A DNA stretch of 64,000 nucleotides from Nocardia xishanensis NBRC 101358 (GTDB taxonomy: Bacteria; Actinomycetota; Actinomycetes; Mycobacteriales; Mycobacteriaceae). Shown here piece after piece: positions 48,810-57,852 of the stretch. The position numbers and the translations under genes were made by a program. The stretch is from contig NZ_BDCF01000016.1 in assembly GCF_001613365.1 (NCBI RefSeq), positions 1 through 64,000 of the forward strand, written 5' to 3'. The notes under the pieces are model-generated. The model saw nothing but the letters and a program-made list of their open reading frames with translations, did not search any database and was not told where the DNA came from. The stretch's first letter is position 1; each line of letters opens with the position of its first letter.

Positions 48810-49271
48810 ATGTTCGAACTCTGTCACAGCCCGCTCGAGGCGGCGCACCTGCTCCGACATAGGTTCGGATTGCCGGTCCAGCTGCTCGCCGGGCGACCCG
48901 TGGTGACCACGGGCAGCCTGCTCGGTGGCGTCGTTATGCCGCCGGATCTCGGCAGTAAAGTGCTCGCCACGCTGGACCGCCAGATGACCGCCCCGGTAGT
49001 CGCCGACCCCGGGGACCGCACCTGGACGTTCCTGGTGACCCCGCCGAGCCCGGTCACCCCGGTCGACGTGCACGTCCGGCGCTGCCTGGCCGCACATCAG
49101 GTCACCGTGATTCCCGGCGGCCGTCACGTGCTGTTGCCGAGCACAGACTCTCGCCTCGGCTGGCATTGGGCGTCCGAACCCGACGCAGGCGTGCTGCGTA
49201 TGCCGCCGCGTTCGGCGGTTATCGGCGCTATCCATCACGTGACCGGCATGCGGGCCGCGCCCGCCTCATGA
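48810..49271 (+). CDS. Hypothetical protein of 153 residues
   Basis: The protein starts MFELCHSPLEAAHLLRHRFG and contains GRPVVTTGSLLGGVVMPPDLG, RTWTFLVTPPSP and GGRHVLLPSTDSRLGWHWASEP. The spacing of these blocks recalls the N-terminal primase-polymerase fold only loosely, and the catalytic acidic triad of that fold is not evident. I therefore leave it unassigned. ATG 48810 has GAGGGGA six bases upstream. It follows the 53-residue gene closely, divergent from the XRE/TPR regulator. Confidence 0.7.
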   Translation: MFELCHSPLEAAHLLRHRFGLPVQLLAGRPVVTTGSLLGGVVMPPDLGSKVLATLDRQMTAPVVADPGDRTWTFLVTPPSPVTPVDVHVRRCLAAHQVTVIPGGRHVLLPSTDSRLGWHWASEPDAGVLRMPPRSAVIGAIHHVTGMRAAPAS

Positions 49272-49401
49272 CCGCCTGGCGCGACCGGCCCCCACCCGGC
49301 ATCCGGTTGGGGGTCGGTCTGGGCGAAATCGGGTAGATATCGGGCATCGGCCGGGGGTTTCTACTCATGCTCGGTAAGGATGAGGGGCCGAGCATGGGGT
49401 C

Positions 49402-51684
49402 ATGACTACATCTCTCGATCCGGCGCTGATCTCGCGCTTGTCCGGTGAGTTCACTGCGCTGGGGACGCGGATGGGCGCACTCGGGCGGGATCTGGCGCTG
49501 CTGCACGAACAGGTGGCCCCGGAACGTGCCCCGGACGCGGGTACGTCAGGCGGCCCGGCGGCCCCGGGCGTGGCGGAAGTGATTCCGGCTGCGGCCGAGG
49601 CCGGCTCGCCTGCGAGCGTGAGTTCGGGCGCGGATGACGCCGAAGGACCGTCGAGTTCGTCTGATATCGAGGCTGGTTCGGCTGCGGCTGCGCGGTCGGG
49701 TGCCGGAGGTGCTACGGCCGGTGTCGGCTCGGCCGGTACAGAGGGCGGGTCGCCTGGTGGTGCAGGTCCGTCGGGTTGGCCGGGTGCGGTGTCGGCAGTG
49801 GGTGGGGTTTCGGCTGCGGCCGCTGTTCCGCCGCCCCTTCTTCCGCCGACGGCGCCCCAGCCTGTTTACGGGGCTGCGTATGGGCCTGCGCCGGAGCGGA
49901 ATTGGGTCTGGCTGCCGGGATCGGGTGCGGTGGTCCCGCCGGGTGCGGTGCCGCCAACGGGCATCCCGCAGCGACCGGGCGTGCCGCAGGGATGGTCGAT
50001 GCAGCCGGGCTTGCCGCCGAATGTGGGCAGGCGGATGATGCCGCCCGCGCCGCCGCGGCGGGAGCCGCAGGTTCCGTGGTGGCAGCGGGACGGGGTGATC
50101 AGCCGGGTGCTCGCGGTGGCGGGTGTGGCGGTCACGCTGGTCGGTGTGGTGATGCTGTTGGTGCTCGCCGCGCAGGCCGGGTTCTTCGGGCCGGTGCCGA
50201 GGGTTGTTTCGGGAGCGGTGTTCTCGGCCGCGCTGGTCGGCGCGGGTGTGCGGGTCTTCGACAAGGCCGGTGGCCGGGTCGGCGGAATCGCCTTGGCGGC
50301 AACCGGTGTCGCGGGTACTTATCTCGACGTGGTGGCCGTGACGGCCGTCTATCACTGGTTGCACCCGGTGCTCGGACTTGCGGTGGCGCTGGCCGTCGCG
50401 GCCAGTGGCGTCGGGCTCGCGATGCGGTGGAATTCGCAGCCGCTGGCGGTGCTCGTCGTGCTGGGCGCGGCGCTGCTCGCGCCGTTCGTGACCGCCGACC
50501 TGGTGCTGCTCGGATTCCTGATCGTGCTGCAATTGGCTTGCATTCCGGTGCAATTCGGCCGGGACTGGCCGTTCCTGCACGTGGTGCGGACCGTGCCCGC
50601 GGTGCTGGCCACCCTGGTCGGTGTCCTCATCGCGCTGGTGGAGCCGTTCGACAGCACGCGCGAGCTGTGGCTGCTGGAAGCATCGATCGCGATCGCGGTG
50701 GTCGGGTTGGCCGGGACCGTGCTGGTCGTGCGCGGGCGCGCAGGTGACATCACCGCGACGCTGGCCTTCGCGATCTCGACGACCCCGCTGCTCGCGGTGG
50801 TGGCGCTGTTCGACCGCCGTATCGCCGCCCTCATCGCAGCGGCGCACGCGGTGGTGCTCTTGTCCGTCGCGGCGACCGCATCGACGCCGAAAATGCGTGC
50901 GCTGGTGAAGGTTCCCGGCCATACCGCCATCGCAGCCGCGGTCGCTGGTTCCTTCGCGTTGCTCGAGGCATGCGTCGGCGTGACGAGCGCCCAGACCCTC
51001 CCCATCGCGACACTGCTGGTCGCGCTCGGCTTCCTCGGGGTGGCAGGCCAGGTGCGCTCCGGCGCCGCCGCCTGCCTCGGTCTCGCCTTCGCGCTGATCG
51101 GCGGCCTCGCCTTCGCGGCCATGGCGACGCCGGAAAAGCTCGCGTCGCAAGATCTTGCCGAGCAGTACCTGTCCCTTTCCACCACGTTGGCGGCAGTCAT
51201 CGGACTGGCCGTCGTCGCGGTGGCGGTCTGGACCGTCCGAAGACTCGCGGGCACGCCGAAGGGCGGGGCGGAGGAATCGATGCTGTGGATCGCCGCGAGC
51301 GGCGCGGCGCTCTACCTGGTGACGGCCGCGATCGTCGCGGTCGGCGTCGCCGCCGGCGCCGCGGACGGCTTCGTCATCGGCCACAGCGTCGCGACCATCG
51401 TGTGGATGGTGGCGGCCACCGCGGCCCTGCTCTACGGTCTGCGCAACCTCGCCCGCTCCGCCGCCATCGCCAAGGTCGCCCTCGGCTCCGGCCTCCTGGT
51501 CACCACCGCCGCACTGGCCAAGCTCTTCCTCTTCGACCTGGCCACCCTGGACGGCCTGATCCGCGTCGCCGCCTTCCTGGTGGTCGGAATCCTCCTGCTG
51601 CTCACCGGAACCCGCTACGCGCGCGCCTTCGCCGAAGCGGGAGCCCCTGGCACCGCATCGCCGGACGGCAACGAAGCCCGCTGA
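49402..51684 (+). CDS. DUF2339 large membrane protein
   Basis: A 760-residue protein. The first about 40 residues form a helical start (LISRLSGEFTALGTRMGALGRDLALLHEQV), followed by a long Gly/Ala/Pro-rich disordered part to about 230. WWQRDGVISRVLAVAGVAVTL opens the membrane region, with about 16 hydrophobic segments to the end, characteristic of DUF2339. Function is unknown. It is convergent with mmpL3, four bases apart, so both 3' ends share a very short spacer with no room for a terminator hairpin. Confidence 0.8.
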   Translation: MTTSLDPALISRLSGEFTALGTRMGALGRDLALLHEQVAPERAPDAGTSGGPAAPGVAEVIPAAAEAGSPASVSSGADDAEGPSSSSDIEAGSAAAARSGAGGATAGVGSAGTEGGSPGGAGPSGWPGAVSAVGGVSAAAAVPPPLLPPTAPQPVYGAAYGPAPERNWVWLPGSGAVVPPGAVPPTGIPQRPGVPQGWSMQPGLPPNVGRRMMPPAPPRREPQVPWWQRDGVISRVLAVAGVAVTLVGVVMLLVLAAQAGFFGPVPRVVSGAVFSAALVGAGVRVFDKAGGRVGGIALAATGVAGTYLDVVAVTAVYHWLHPVLGLAVALAVAASGVGLAMRWNSQPLAVLVVLGAALLAPFVTADLVLLGFLIVLQLACIPVQFGRDWPFLHVVRTVPAVLATLVGVLIALVEPFDSTRELWLLEASIAIAVVGLAGTVLVVRGRAGDITATLAFAISTTPLLAVVALFDRRIAALIAAAHAVVLLSVAATASTPKMRALVKVPGHTAIAAAVAGSFALLEACVGVTSAQTLPIATLLVALGFLGVAGQVRSGAAACLGLAFALIGGLAFAAMATPEKLASQDLAEQYLSLSTTLAAVIGLAVVAVAVWTVRRLAGTPKGGAEESMLWIAASGAALYLVTAAIVAVGVAAGAADGFVIGHSVATIVWMVAATAALLYGLRNLARSAAIAKVALGSGLLVTTAALAKLFLFDLATLDGLIRVAAFLVVGILLLLTGTRYARAFAEAGAPGTASPDGNEAR

Positions 51685-51688
51685 GCGA

Positions 51689-54637
51689 TCAGTCCTCGTC
51701 GCGGCGGCGGAGAAGTTCGTTGACGCTCACCGAGCGCCCGTCACCGCTGTGGTGCCTGCCTTCCTCCGAGTCGGCCACGCGGCGGCGGGCGGAGCGGAGT
51801 TCGGCCATCCAGTTCTCGATGCTGGTGCGGTTGTCGGTCGGCGTTTCGGATGCGCTGTCGTCCGGGGCCGTGTGCTGGGAAGGCTCCGGGGTCGCCCGGT
51901 GGTGAGTGGAACCCGATGCCGCGGAAGCGGTTTGGTGATTCGCCTCGGCATAGGTGTGATGGCCGGCGGCGACGGCCGGATCGTAGGCAGTCGACCCGTG
52001 CGGGGGCGAATCCGGCGCGGTGCCGCGCGCGCGGGAGGTCGCTCCTGATTCGAGGGGCCGGGTCGCATCGTCCATGGGGTCAGCGGTTTCCCGCACCCGG
52101 GGCGGTTCGGTGAACGGCACGGCACGCGGCCGCGGCGGCTCCGCCGGCGTCGGCTGCACCGGCCGTCCCGTGTTCTGTTCCGGCAGCCCCGACAGCGAAC
52201 TCGCCCGCGGCCGGGTCGGATCGTGCGGTCCGGACGCCACCGGGCGCGGCGGGGCGGGCGGCGCCGGACGCGCCCCCGGAGTCGCCGGACGCGGTGCGGG
52301 CGGCGGGACCGAATCGATACTTTGCGTAGGCGCTTCGGCCTCGATCTCCTCGATGGTCCGCGGACGACGCGGAGTGCGCGGCTGCTTACCCTCCGACACC
52401 GCGGGCATCTGCATCGTCACCGGATCGGTGATGGGGGTGGTCTTGACCAGGTCGACCACCTCGCCGCCGCCGGGGCGCTCGTCGTCGAGGATGGGCTCGC
52501 CGAGGCCGATCTTCTGCTGGATGCGCTTCATCCAAGCGGGAGCCCACCAGCAGTCGTCGCCGAGCAGCTTCATGGTGGCGGGCACCAGCAGCATGCGCAG
52601 AATGGTCGCGTCGATGAACAGCGCCGCGATCAGGCCGTAGGCGATGTACTGCATCATCACCAGGTCGGAGAACGCGAACGCGCCGACGACCACGAGCAGG
52701 ATCAACGCGGCCGCGGTGATGATGCGTCCGGTGTGCGCGGTGCCCGCCCGCACGGCCTCCGTGGTGGACGCGCCTTGCGTGCGCGCCTCGACCATCCGCG
52801 AGAGCAGGAAGACCTCGTAGTCGGTGGACAGACCGTAGATCACCGCGATGATCAGCACCAGAACAGGCGACATGATCGGCTGCGGCGTGAAGTTCAACAG
52901 GCTCGCGCCGTGACCGTCGACGAAGATCCAGGTCAGAATGCCCAGCGTGGAGCCAAGACCGAGCGCGCTCATGAGCGCGGCCTTGATCGGCAGCACCAGC
53001 GAGCCGAAGGTCAGGAACATCAGCAGCGTGGTCACGAAGATGACCAGCGCGATCATCAACGGCATGCGGTCGAGCAGCGCGTCGATGCTGTCCTTCTGGA
53101 TCGTCGGCTGACCGCCCACGTAGAGCTGGACATTGTCGGGCACGTCCATCGAGCGCAGATACTCGATGGTCGGATCGGCGTTCTCCGAATCCTCCAGCGT
53201 CGCGCTCGTCCGGTAGACGTCGGGATCACTGGTCGAGCGGCTCGGCACCTCGAACTTGCCGGTGAGGCCGGGCGCTTCGCTCGCCTGCTTCCAGACCTTG
53301 CCGACCGCGGCGCTGTCGTCGGAGACCATCACCAGCTGCACCGGGTCGGTCTTGCGCAGCGGGAAGACGTCGTAGAACTCCTCCAGCGCGACGCGGGTCT
53401 TGTTGTCCGGCGGCAGGTATCGCTCGTTGATGCCGCCGAAGGCCAGGTTCTTCACCGGGATGATGAGCAGCAGCAGGCCGATGCAGATCGGCACGGCGAT
53501 CTTGAGCGGGTGCTTCATCACCCACTGCGTCGTCCTGCCCCACAGGCCGTTCTCGACTTCCTCCGCGGTCTTGGTCTTGCGGAAGCGCTTGAGGCCGAGC
53601 ATGTCGACGCGCTTGCCGAGCACGCCGAGCATCGCGGGCAGGATGGTGATCGCGGTGAGCGCGGCCAGCGAGACCGTCGCGATGGTGCCGTAGGCGACCG
53701 ATTTCAGGAAGCCCTGCGGGAACAGCAGCATGCCGCCGAGGCTGGCGATGATCATGGTCGCGGAGAACACGACAGTGCGGCCCGCCGTCATCACCGAGCG
53801 CCGCACGGCCGCGCGGGTGTCGTACCCCTCGGCCAGTTCCTCGCGGAAACGGCTGACGATGAACAGGCCGTAGTCGATGGCGAGGCCGAGGCCGATCATC
53901 GAGACGACGCCGGAGACGAACGAGTTCACCTCGGTGAACTTCGTCAAGAACATGATGATGCCGTTGGCGCCGATCACCGTCAGACCGCCGACTACCAGCG
54001 GCAGACCCGCCGCGACGAGACCGCCGAAGATGAAGAACAGCAGCACCGCCACCGCGGGGATGGCCAGTATCTCCATGCGCTTCTGGTCGGCGGCCATGGT
54101 GTCGTTGAGCGTGCCCGACACCGCTTGCAGGCCGGTGACCTGCACGTCGACGCCCGGAATGTAGAAGACGTCCTTCACTTTCCGGTAGTTGCGCACCATC
54201 TCGGTGTCGTTGTCGCCGACGATGGCGATGGAGGCGAAGGTGTACTTCCTGTCCTTCGAAGCGAAGGTCAGCGGAACGCCCGGTCCGGTCTCGGTCTGCC
54301 AGTAGGCGCCGTTGACCTTGGCGATCTCGCTCGGGTGTTCCTTCGGCAGCCGGTTCAGGCTGTCGACGATCTTGTCGCGGAACTGCGGGTCGTCGATCGT
54401 CTTGCCGTCCGGTGCGGTGTAGAGCACGATCACGTCGCTGTTGTGATCGCGCCCGAAGGCCGCGTCGGCCGTCCGCGCGGCCTGCGCGGATTCCGATGTC
54501 GGGTCGTCCCATCCGCTGGAGCTGAGGTGGTGTTCCAGGCCGAGGCCGTAGCCTCCCAATGCCAGGAGGGCCGCGCAGACGATGCCGATGACGGCCCAGC
54601 GCAGCCGGTAGACCAGATCGCCCCAGCGTGTGAACAC
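51689..54637 (-). CDS. mmpL3: MmpL3-type trehalose monomycolate transporter
   Basis: A 982-residue RND-superfamily transporter with twelve membrane segments. The proton-relay Asp-Tyr pairs are D255-Y256 (GLAIDYGLF) in the fourth segment and D606-Y607 (GLSTDYEVF) in the tenth. Two periplasmic domains lie at about 35-190 and 400-525. The C-terminal tail from about 745 is Pro-rich and disordered. MmpL3 moves trehalose monomycolate across the inner membrane for mycolic acid envelope assembly and is essential in mycobacteria. GTG 54637 overlaps the NYN gene stop by one base, with AGGAG upstream. The neighbours NYN-trmB are syntenic with Rv0207c-Rv0208c next to Rv0206c. Confidence 0.93.
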   Translation of the reverse strand: MFTRWGDLVYRLRWAVIGIVCAALLALGGYGLGLEHHLSSSGWDDPTSESAQAARTADAAFGRDHNSDVIVLYTAPDGKTIDDPQFRDKIVDSLNRLPKEHPSEIAKVNGAYWQTETGPGVPLTFASKDRKYTFASIAIVGDNDTEMVRNYRKVKDVFYIPGVDVQVTGLQAVSGTLNDTMAADQKRMEILAIPAVAVLLFFIFGGLVAAGLPLVVGGLTVIGANGIIMFLTKFTEVNSFVSGVVSMIGLGLAIDYGLFIVSRFREELAEGYDTRAAVRRSVMTAGRTVVFSATMIIASLGGMLLFPQGFLKSVAYGTIATVSLAALTAITILPAMLGVLGKRVDMLGLKRFRKTKTAEEVENGLWGRTTQWVMKHPLKIAVPICIGLLLLIIPVKNLAFGGINERYLPPDNKTRVALEEFYDVFPLRKTDPVQLVMVSDDSAAVGKVWKQASEAPGLTGKFEVPSRSTSDPDVYRTSATLEDSENADPTIEYLRSMDVPDNVQLYVGGQPTIQKDSIDALLDRMPLMIALVIFVTTLLMFLTFGSLVLPIKAALMSALGLGSTLGILTWIFVDGHGASLLNFTPQPIMSPVLVLIIAVIYGLSTDYEVFLLSRMVEARTQGASTTEAVRAGTAHTGRIITAAALILLVVVGAFAFSDLVMMQYIAYGLIAALFIDATILRMLLVPATMKLLGDDCWWAPAWMKRIQQKIGLGEPILDDERPGGGEVVDLVKTTPITDPVTMQMPAVSEGKQPRTPRRPRTIEEIEAEAPTQSIDSVPPPAPRPATPGARPAPPAPPRPVASGPHDPTRPRASSLSGLPEQNTGRPVQPTPAEPPRPRAVPFTEPPRVRETADPMDDATRPLESGATSRARGTAPDSPPHGSTAYDPAVAAGHHTYAEANHQTASAASGSTHHRATPEPSQHTAPDDSASETPTDNRTSIENWMAELRSARRRVADSEEGRHHSGDGRSVSVNELLRRRDED

Positions 54638-55365
54638 TAAGCGACTCCTTGGGCGGGGCGAGAGGTGAGCAGCGCCGACAGCGGCCGGAACGGCTGCAGC
54701 CAGGCGCCCTCGTCGGGCAGCGAGTCGAGGCTGACCCTGGGCAGCGGTTCACGGAACACGCCCGGGATGTCCTCGAGGTCTATGAATTCGAGCGTATCGG
54801 ATGTTACGGCCCAACTGGCGTGCTCGCGGAAGCCCAACACCTGAACGGGAATTCCGCGCGAGGCCAACCGTTCCAGCGGCTCGCGGAAGGCTTGCCCGTC
54901 GGCGGAGGCGACCATGATTCCGGCCAGTCCCGCGCCGCGACTGCGCAACTCGATGTGCGCGAGCATGTCCGCGTCGACATCGGAATCGTCGTCGACCTTC
55001 GGTTTGGCGAACACGGCGTAGCCGACGTTGCGCAGCGCCTCGACCCACGGGCGCACCACGTCGGCGGTGCCGGGCGCGATGTTGGTGAAGACGGTGGCCT
55101 CCGGCTCGACCCGGGTCGTGCTGCCGACCGACAGTTCGGCTGTGCGTGCGAGCAGCCAGCGGCCGAGCGCGTCGAACCGAGGACGGTACGCGGCGGTCGG
55201 GCGGCCGCCGAGGATGGCGCCGAGACCCATGTCGAGGTTGGGCGCGTCCCAGACGAGCAGCACCCGGCGCACGTCGGGCGCGGCGCCGCCGAGCCCTTCC
55301 GATCCGGCGCCGTGCCCCTCCGCGGTGACGTCGACCACCTCATGGGCCATCTCGCTGACGCTCAT
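54637..55365 (-). CDS. NYN-domain protein (Rv0207c-like)
   Basis: A 242-residue protein of the PIN-like NYN nuclease fold. The key segments are RVLLVWDAPNLDMGLG (34-49) with the first acidic residues, VDDDSDVDADMLAHIE with the acidic cluster and GIMVASADGQAFREPLERLASRGIPVQVLGF. NYN domains act on RNA in other systems; the role of this conserved mmpL3 neighbour is not known. It is in an operon with mmpL3 (one-base overlap), and trmB lies upstream across an 88-base gap. Confidence 0.85.
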   Translation of the reverse strand: MSVSEMAHEVVDVTAEGHGAGSEGLGGAAPDVRRVLLVWDAPNLDMGLGAILGGRPTAAYRPRFDALGRWLLARTAELSVGSTTRVEPEATVFTNIAPGTADVVRPWVEALRNVGYAVFAKPKVDDDSDVDADMLAHIELRSRGAGLAGIMVASADGQAFREPLERLASRGIPVQVLGFREHASWAVTSDTLEFIDLEDIPGVFREPLPRVSLDSLPDEGAWLQPFRPLSALLTSRPAQGVA

Positions 55366-55387
55366 GCCTGCGCCTCGCTGACGCTCG
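55351..55387. repeat. Direct repeat CTCGCTGACGCTC near the NYN gene start
   Basis: Two copies of CTCGCTGACGCTC, at 55351-55363 and 55374-55386, flank the NYN start codon. A related CGCTCGCTGCGCTCGCT lies at 55435-55451. The whole trmB-NYN spacer is made of this low-complexity pattern. Confidence 0.5.
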
Positions 55388-55453
55388 GCTCCGGCATGCG
55401 TCTCATGACCGTCATGACGGCCGAGCTAACTGGTCGCTCGCTGCGCTCGCTCA

Positions 55454-56263
55454 TCATTCGATCTTGCCCCATATGAACTCGGTGATGGCGCTGCCCGCCC
55501 GATGTGCCTTGCCTTCGAATTTGGTGACGGGGCGGTCGAAGCCGATCGGGGCGCTGTCCTCGTTGTCCGCGCTGACGCCGCCCGTCGCCTCGTTGAGGCC
55601 GATGAACAGCGGTTCCGCGGCGCCGACTTCGGCGATGTGTTCCGCGTAACCCGCGTGGTCGGTCGCGACATGCAACACACCTCCCGGACGGAGGCGGTTC
55701 GCGATGAGCGAGAGGGTCGCGGGCTGCAGCAGCCGCCGCTTGTGGTGCCTCGCCTTCGGCCACGGGTCGGGGAAGAACACGCGGACGCCGGTCAGCGACT
55801 CAGTAGCAATCATGTGCTCGAGCACATCTACGGCGTCGCCGCGGAGCAGCCGGATGTTACCGATGTCCTCGCGCTCGATGCGCTGCACGAGCTGAGCGAG
55901 GCCCGGCTGGTACACCTCGATGCCGATCAGGTTCAGGTGCGGCTCGGCCAGCGCCATCTCGGCGGTGGCAGTGCCTGTCCCGCAGCCGATCTCGATGACG
56001 AGCGGGGCTTCGCGTCCGAACCAGGCGGTGGCGTCCAGCGGTGCGTCGGATACCTCGCGGCCGATCTTCGGCCACATGCGATCCCACGCGCCCTGCTGGT
56101 TCGGGGTCAGCGCGCCCCGGCGGGAGCGGAAGCTGGTCACCCTCGGGTAGAGGCGGGAGCCGGTTGGCGATCGTCTGCCTGCTTCGAGCGGGGCCGATGC
56201 TGTGGACGGCCTGCCCGGAACCGACTCGACAGTGTGGTTGGCGGCGTCGTTCACGGCGTCCAT
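55454..56263 (-). CDS. trmB: tRNA (guanine-N7)-methyltransferase
   Basis: A 269-residue SAM-dependent methyltransferase that makes m7G46 in tRNA. SAM motif I is VIEIGCGTGTATAEM. LIGIEVYQPGLAQLV and LLRGDAVDVLEHM follow, and the family signature is FFPDPWPKARHHKRRLLQP. About 50 extra N-terminal residues (before RVTSFRSRRGALTPNQQ) are usual in this lineage. ATG 56263 is the likely start; the frame is open far upstream. It belongs to the mmpL3 block. Confidence 0.95.
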   Translation of the reverse strand: MDAVNDAANHTVESVPGRPSTASAPLEAGRRSPTGSRLYPRVTSFRSRRGALTPNQQGAWDRMWPKIGREVSDAPLDATAWFGREAPLVIEIGCGTGTATAEMALAEPHLNLIGIEVYQPGLAQLVQRIEREDIGNIRLLRGDAVDVLEHMIATESLTGVRVFFPDPWPKARHHKRRLLQPATLSLIANRLRPGGVLHVATDHAGYAEHIAEVGAAEPLFIGLNEATGGVSADNEDSAPIGFDRPVTKFEGKAHRAGSAITEFIWGKIE

Positions 56264-56322
56264 TGTCCAGCATCCGGAGAACAGCACGGCAATCGAACCC
56301 CGACCGCGCGGTCTTCGCGAGG

Positions 56323-57705
56323 TCAGGCGGCGCGTTCGGCGACGATCCTCGGCGCGGGCGGGGTCTCGCCGCGCAGCGGCCGCCCGAGCACGACCTTCAC
56401 CGTGGTGGTCGCCATTTCCAGTAGCCCGCGCAGTCCGGTCGGTGAGGCGAGCACCGACCACACGGTGGAGTCGGAGTCGGCGGTCGGCGGCTCGCCCGCC
56501 AGCCGGTCGGCCAGCCACGCCAGGCTGATCGGGGTGGCCAGCGGCAGCATCGAGAAGTGCTCGCTGAGCCGGTCGCGCACGTAGGTGACCGACGCGCCGC
56601 CCTTCCGGTAGCGGGCGACCTGACCGTCCACGCCCTCTATGTGGATGACCTGGTCGTGCACGGGTTGCAGCATGAGCAACGGGCAGGTGGGGGTGGAGTG
56701 GCCGAGACGCAGGTCGTCGAACAGGTCGCGGAACTCGGGGGTGGAAAGCAACTCCTGCAACGGGCGCTGCAGGAAGTCGTCCATCTTCTTGCCCGCGAGC
56801 GCGAGGATCGCGCCGAGCGGCGTCGAGGTCTCGGCCGTGGTGACGAAGTGGCGTCCTTCCGGCGTGAGTTCCTCGTCGATCACGGCGCCGAGGGCCGGGT
56901 AGAGCTTGCGCAGCGCGGCGATCACGATGGCGGGCAGACCGGCGTAGCTGCCGCCGTTGAGCCTGCGAAACACCTGCTCGGGGTCGCCGACCGGTGCGCC
57001 GAGCACCGCGCCGGCGATGTTCAGCTCCGGCGCGTAGGTCGGCGCCATCTCCACCACCCAGGAGCTGGCCATGCCGCCGCCTGAGTAGCCCCAGACGCCG
57101 ACCGGTGTGTCGGCGTGCAGGCCGAGCGGTGCGAAGCCGAGCGCCGCGCGGATGCCGTCGAGCACGCGATATCCGGGTTCGCGCGGTGCGCCGAAGTTGC
57201 CGTGCGGTCCCTCGTGATCGGCGATCGAGACCGCCCAGCCGCGGCGCAGCGCGTTCGCGACCAGCAGCCACTCGACCTGGGTGACCGCGCCGATCGCGCG
57301 GGAACCGCGCCGCAGGGCGTAGGACGGCGAGCACTTCTCGGTGACCGCGTCCATGGCGGTCTGAAAGGCCAGCAGCGGACGGTCCTCGGATGGGTCGGCG
57401 CCGTCGGGCAGCAGCACGGTGGTCACGGCCACCTCGGGCGCGCCGTGCAGATCGTGGCTGCGGTAGAGCAGCTGCCAAGCCGAAACCTGTTGCGGCACAA
57501 GACCGAAGAGCGCGAGGTCGATGGCGCGGCTGCGAAGGATGGCGCCCGCTGGCTTGGCTGCGAAACCGCGTGGTGGCCGGTAGAACGGATCGGCGCTGGG
57601 TAGTAGTGGCTTGTCGCCGGGCAGCAGCGCCTGGGCGCCGTGGGCCGGCCGGTGGCCGACGGCCTCCGGTCCACTGTCGACAACACCGATGGCGTCGACG
57701 GTCAT
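56323..57705 (-). CDS. Secretory-lipase (LIP) family alpha/beta-hydrolase
   Basis: A 460-residue protein. It has the LIP family layout: DPFYRPPRGFAAKPAGAILRSR, SWQLLYRS-like strand WQLLYRSHDLHG, SIADHEGPHGNFGAPREPGYRVLDGIRA, and the nucleophile elbow GVWGYSGGGMASSW. VHDQVIHIEGVDGQVARY and RLSEHFSMLP supply the Asp and His regions. Related enzymes hydrolyse acylglycerols or esters. No clear signal peptide is visible at this start, so it may be cytoplasmic or wall-associated. ATG 57705 has GAGGAGG six bases upstream. The gene lies just upstream of trmB on the same strand, an insertion relative to the M. tuberculosis order. Confidence 0.85.
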   Translation of the reverse strand: MTVDAIGVVDSGPEAVGHRPAHGAQALLPGDKPLLPSADPFYRPPRGFAAKPAGAILRSRAIDLALFGLVPQQVSAWQLLYRSHDLHGAPEVAVTTVLLPDGADPSEDRPLLAFQTAMDAVTEKCSPSYALRRGSRAIGAVTQVEWLLVANALRRGWAVSIADHEGPHGNFGAPREPGYRVLDGIRAALGFAPLGLHADTPVGVWGYSGGGMASSWVVEMAPTYAPELNIAGAVLGAPVGDPEQVFRRLNGGSYAGLPAIVIAALRKLYPALGAVIDEELTPEGRHFVTTAETSTPLGAILALAGKKMDDFLQRPLQELLSTPEFRDLFDDLRLGHSTPTCPLLMLQPVHDQVIHIEGVDGQVARYRKGGASVTYVRDRLSEHFSMLPLATPISLAWLADRLAGEPPTADSDSTVWSVLASPTGLRGLLEMATTTVKVVLGRPLRGETPPAPRIVAERAA

Positions 57706-57840
57706 CGCAACCTCCTCGACGGGCCGTAGCGCCCGCCTCAAAAGCAAAGCTGCGCACCGTCAATGGTGCCGACCACCAGTGCAGAGTAAGTGAAGCCCGG
57801 CATCTGTGTGAACCCAGATAGCAGGGGGTGAGAGCGGCAC

Positions 57841-57846
57841 TAGACT
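57841..57846 (+). promoter_or_regulatory. Leaderless -10 hexamer for the second SDR gene
   Basis: TAGACT six bases before ATG 57853. Confidence 0.55.
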
Positions 57847-57852
57847 GCCGAC

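Noticed and set aside
48810..49271. A primase-polymerase annotation for the 153-residue protein
   Set aside because: The resemblance is limited to a few hydrophobic blocks; the catalytic acidic residues and His of the fold are not visible.
52223..54640. An 805-codon plus-strand frame across mmpL3
   Set aside because: Same reason: shadow of a conserved gene, rich in His, Arg, Asp and Gln with no domain.
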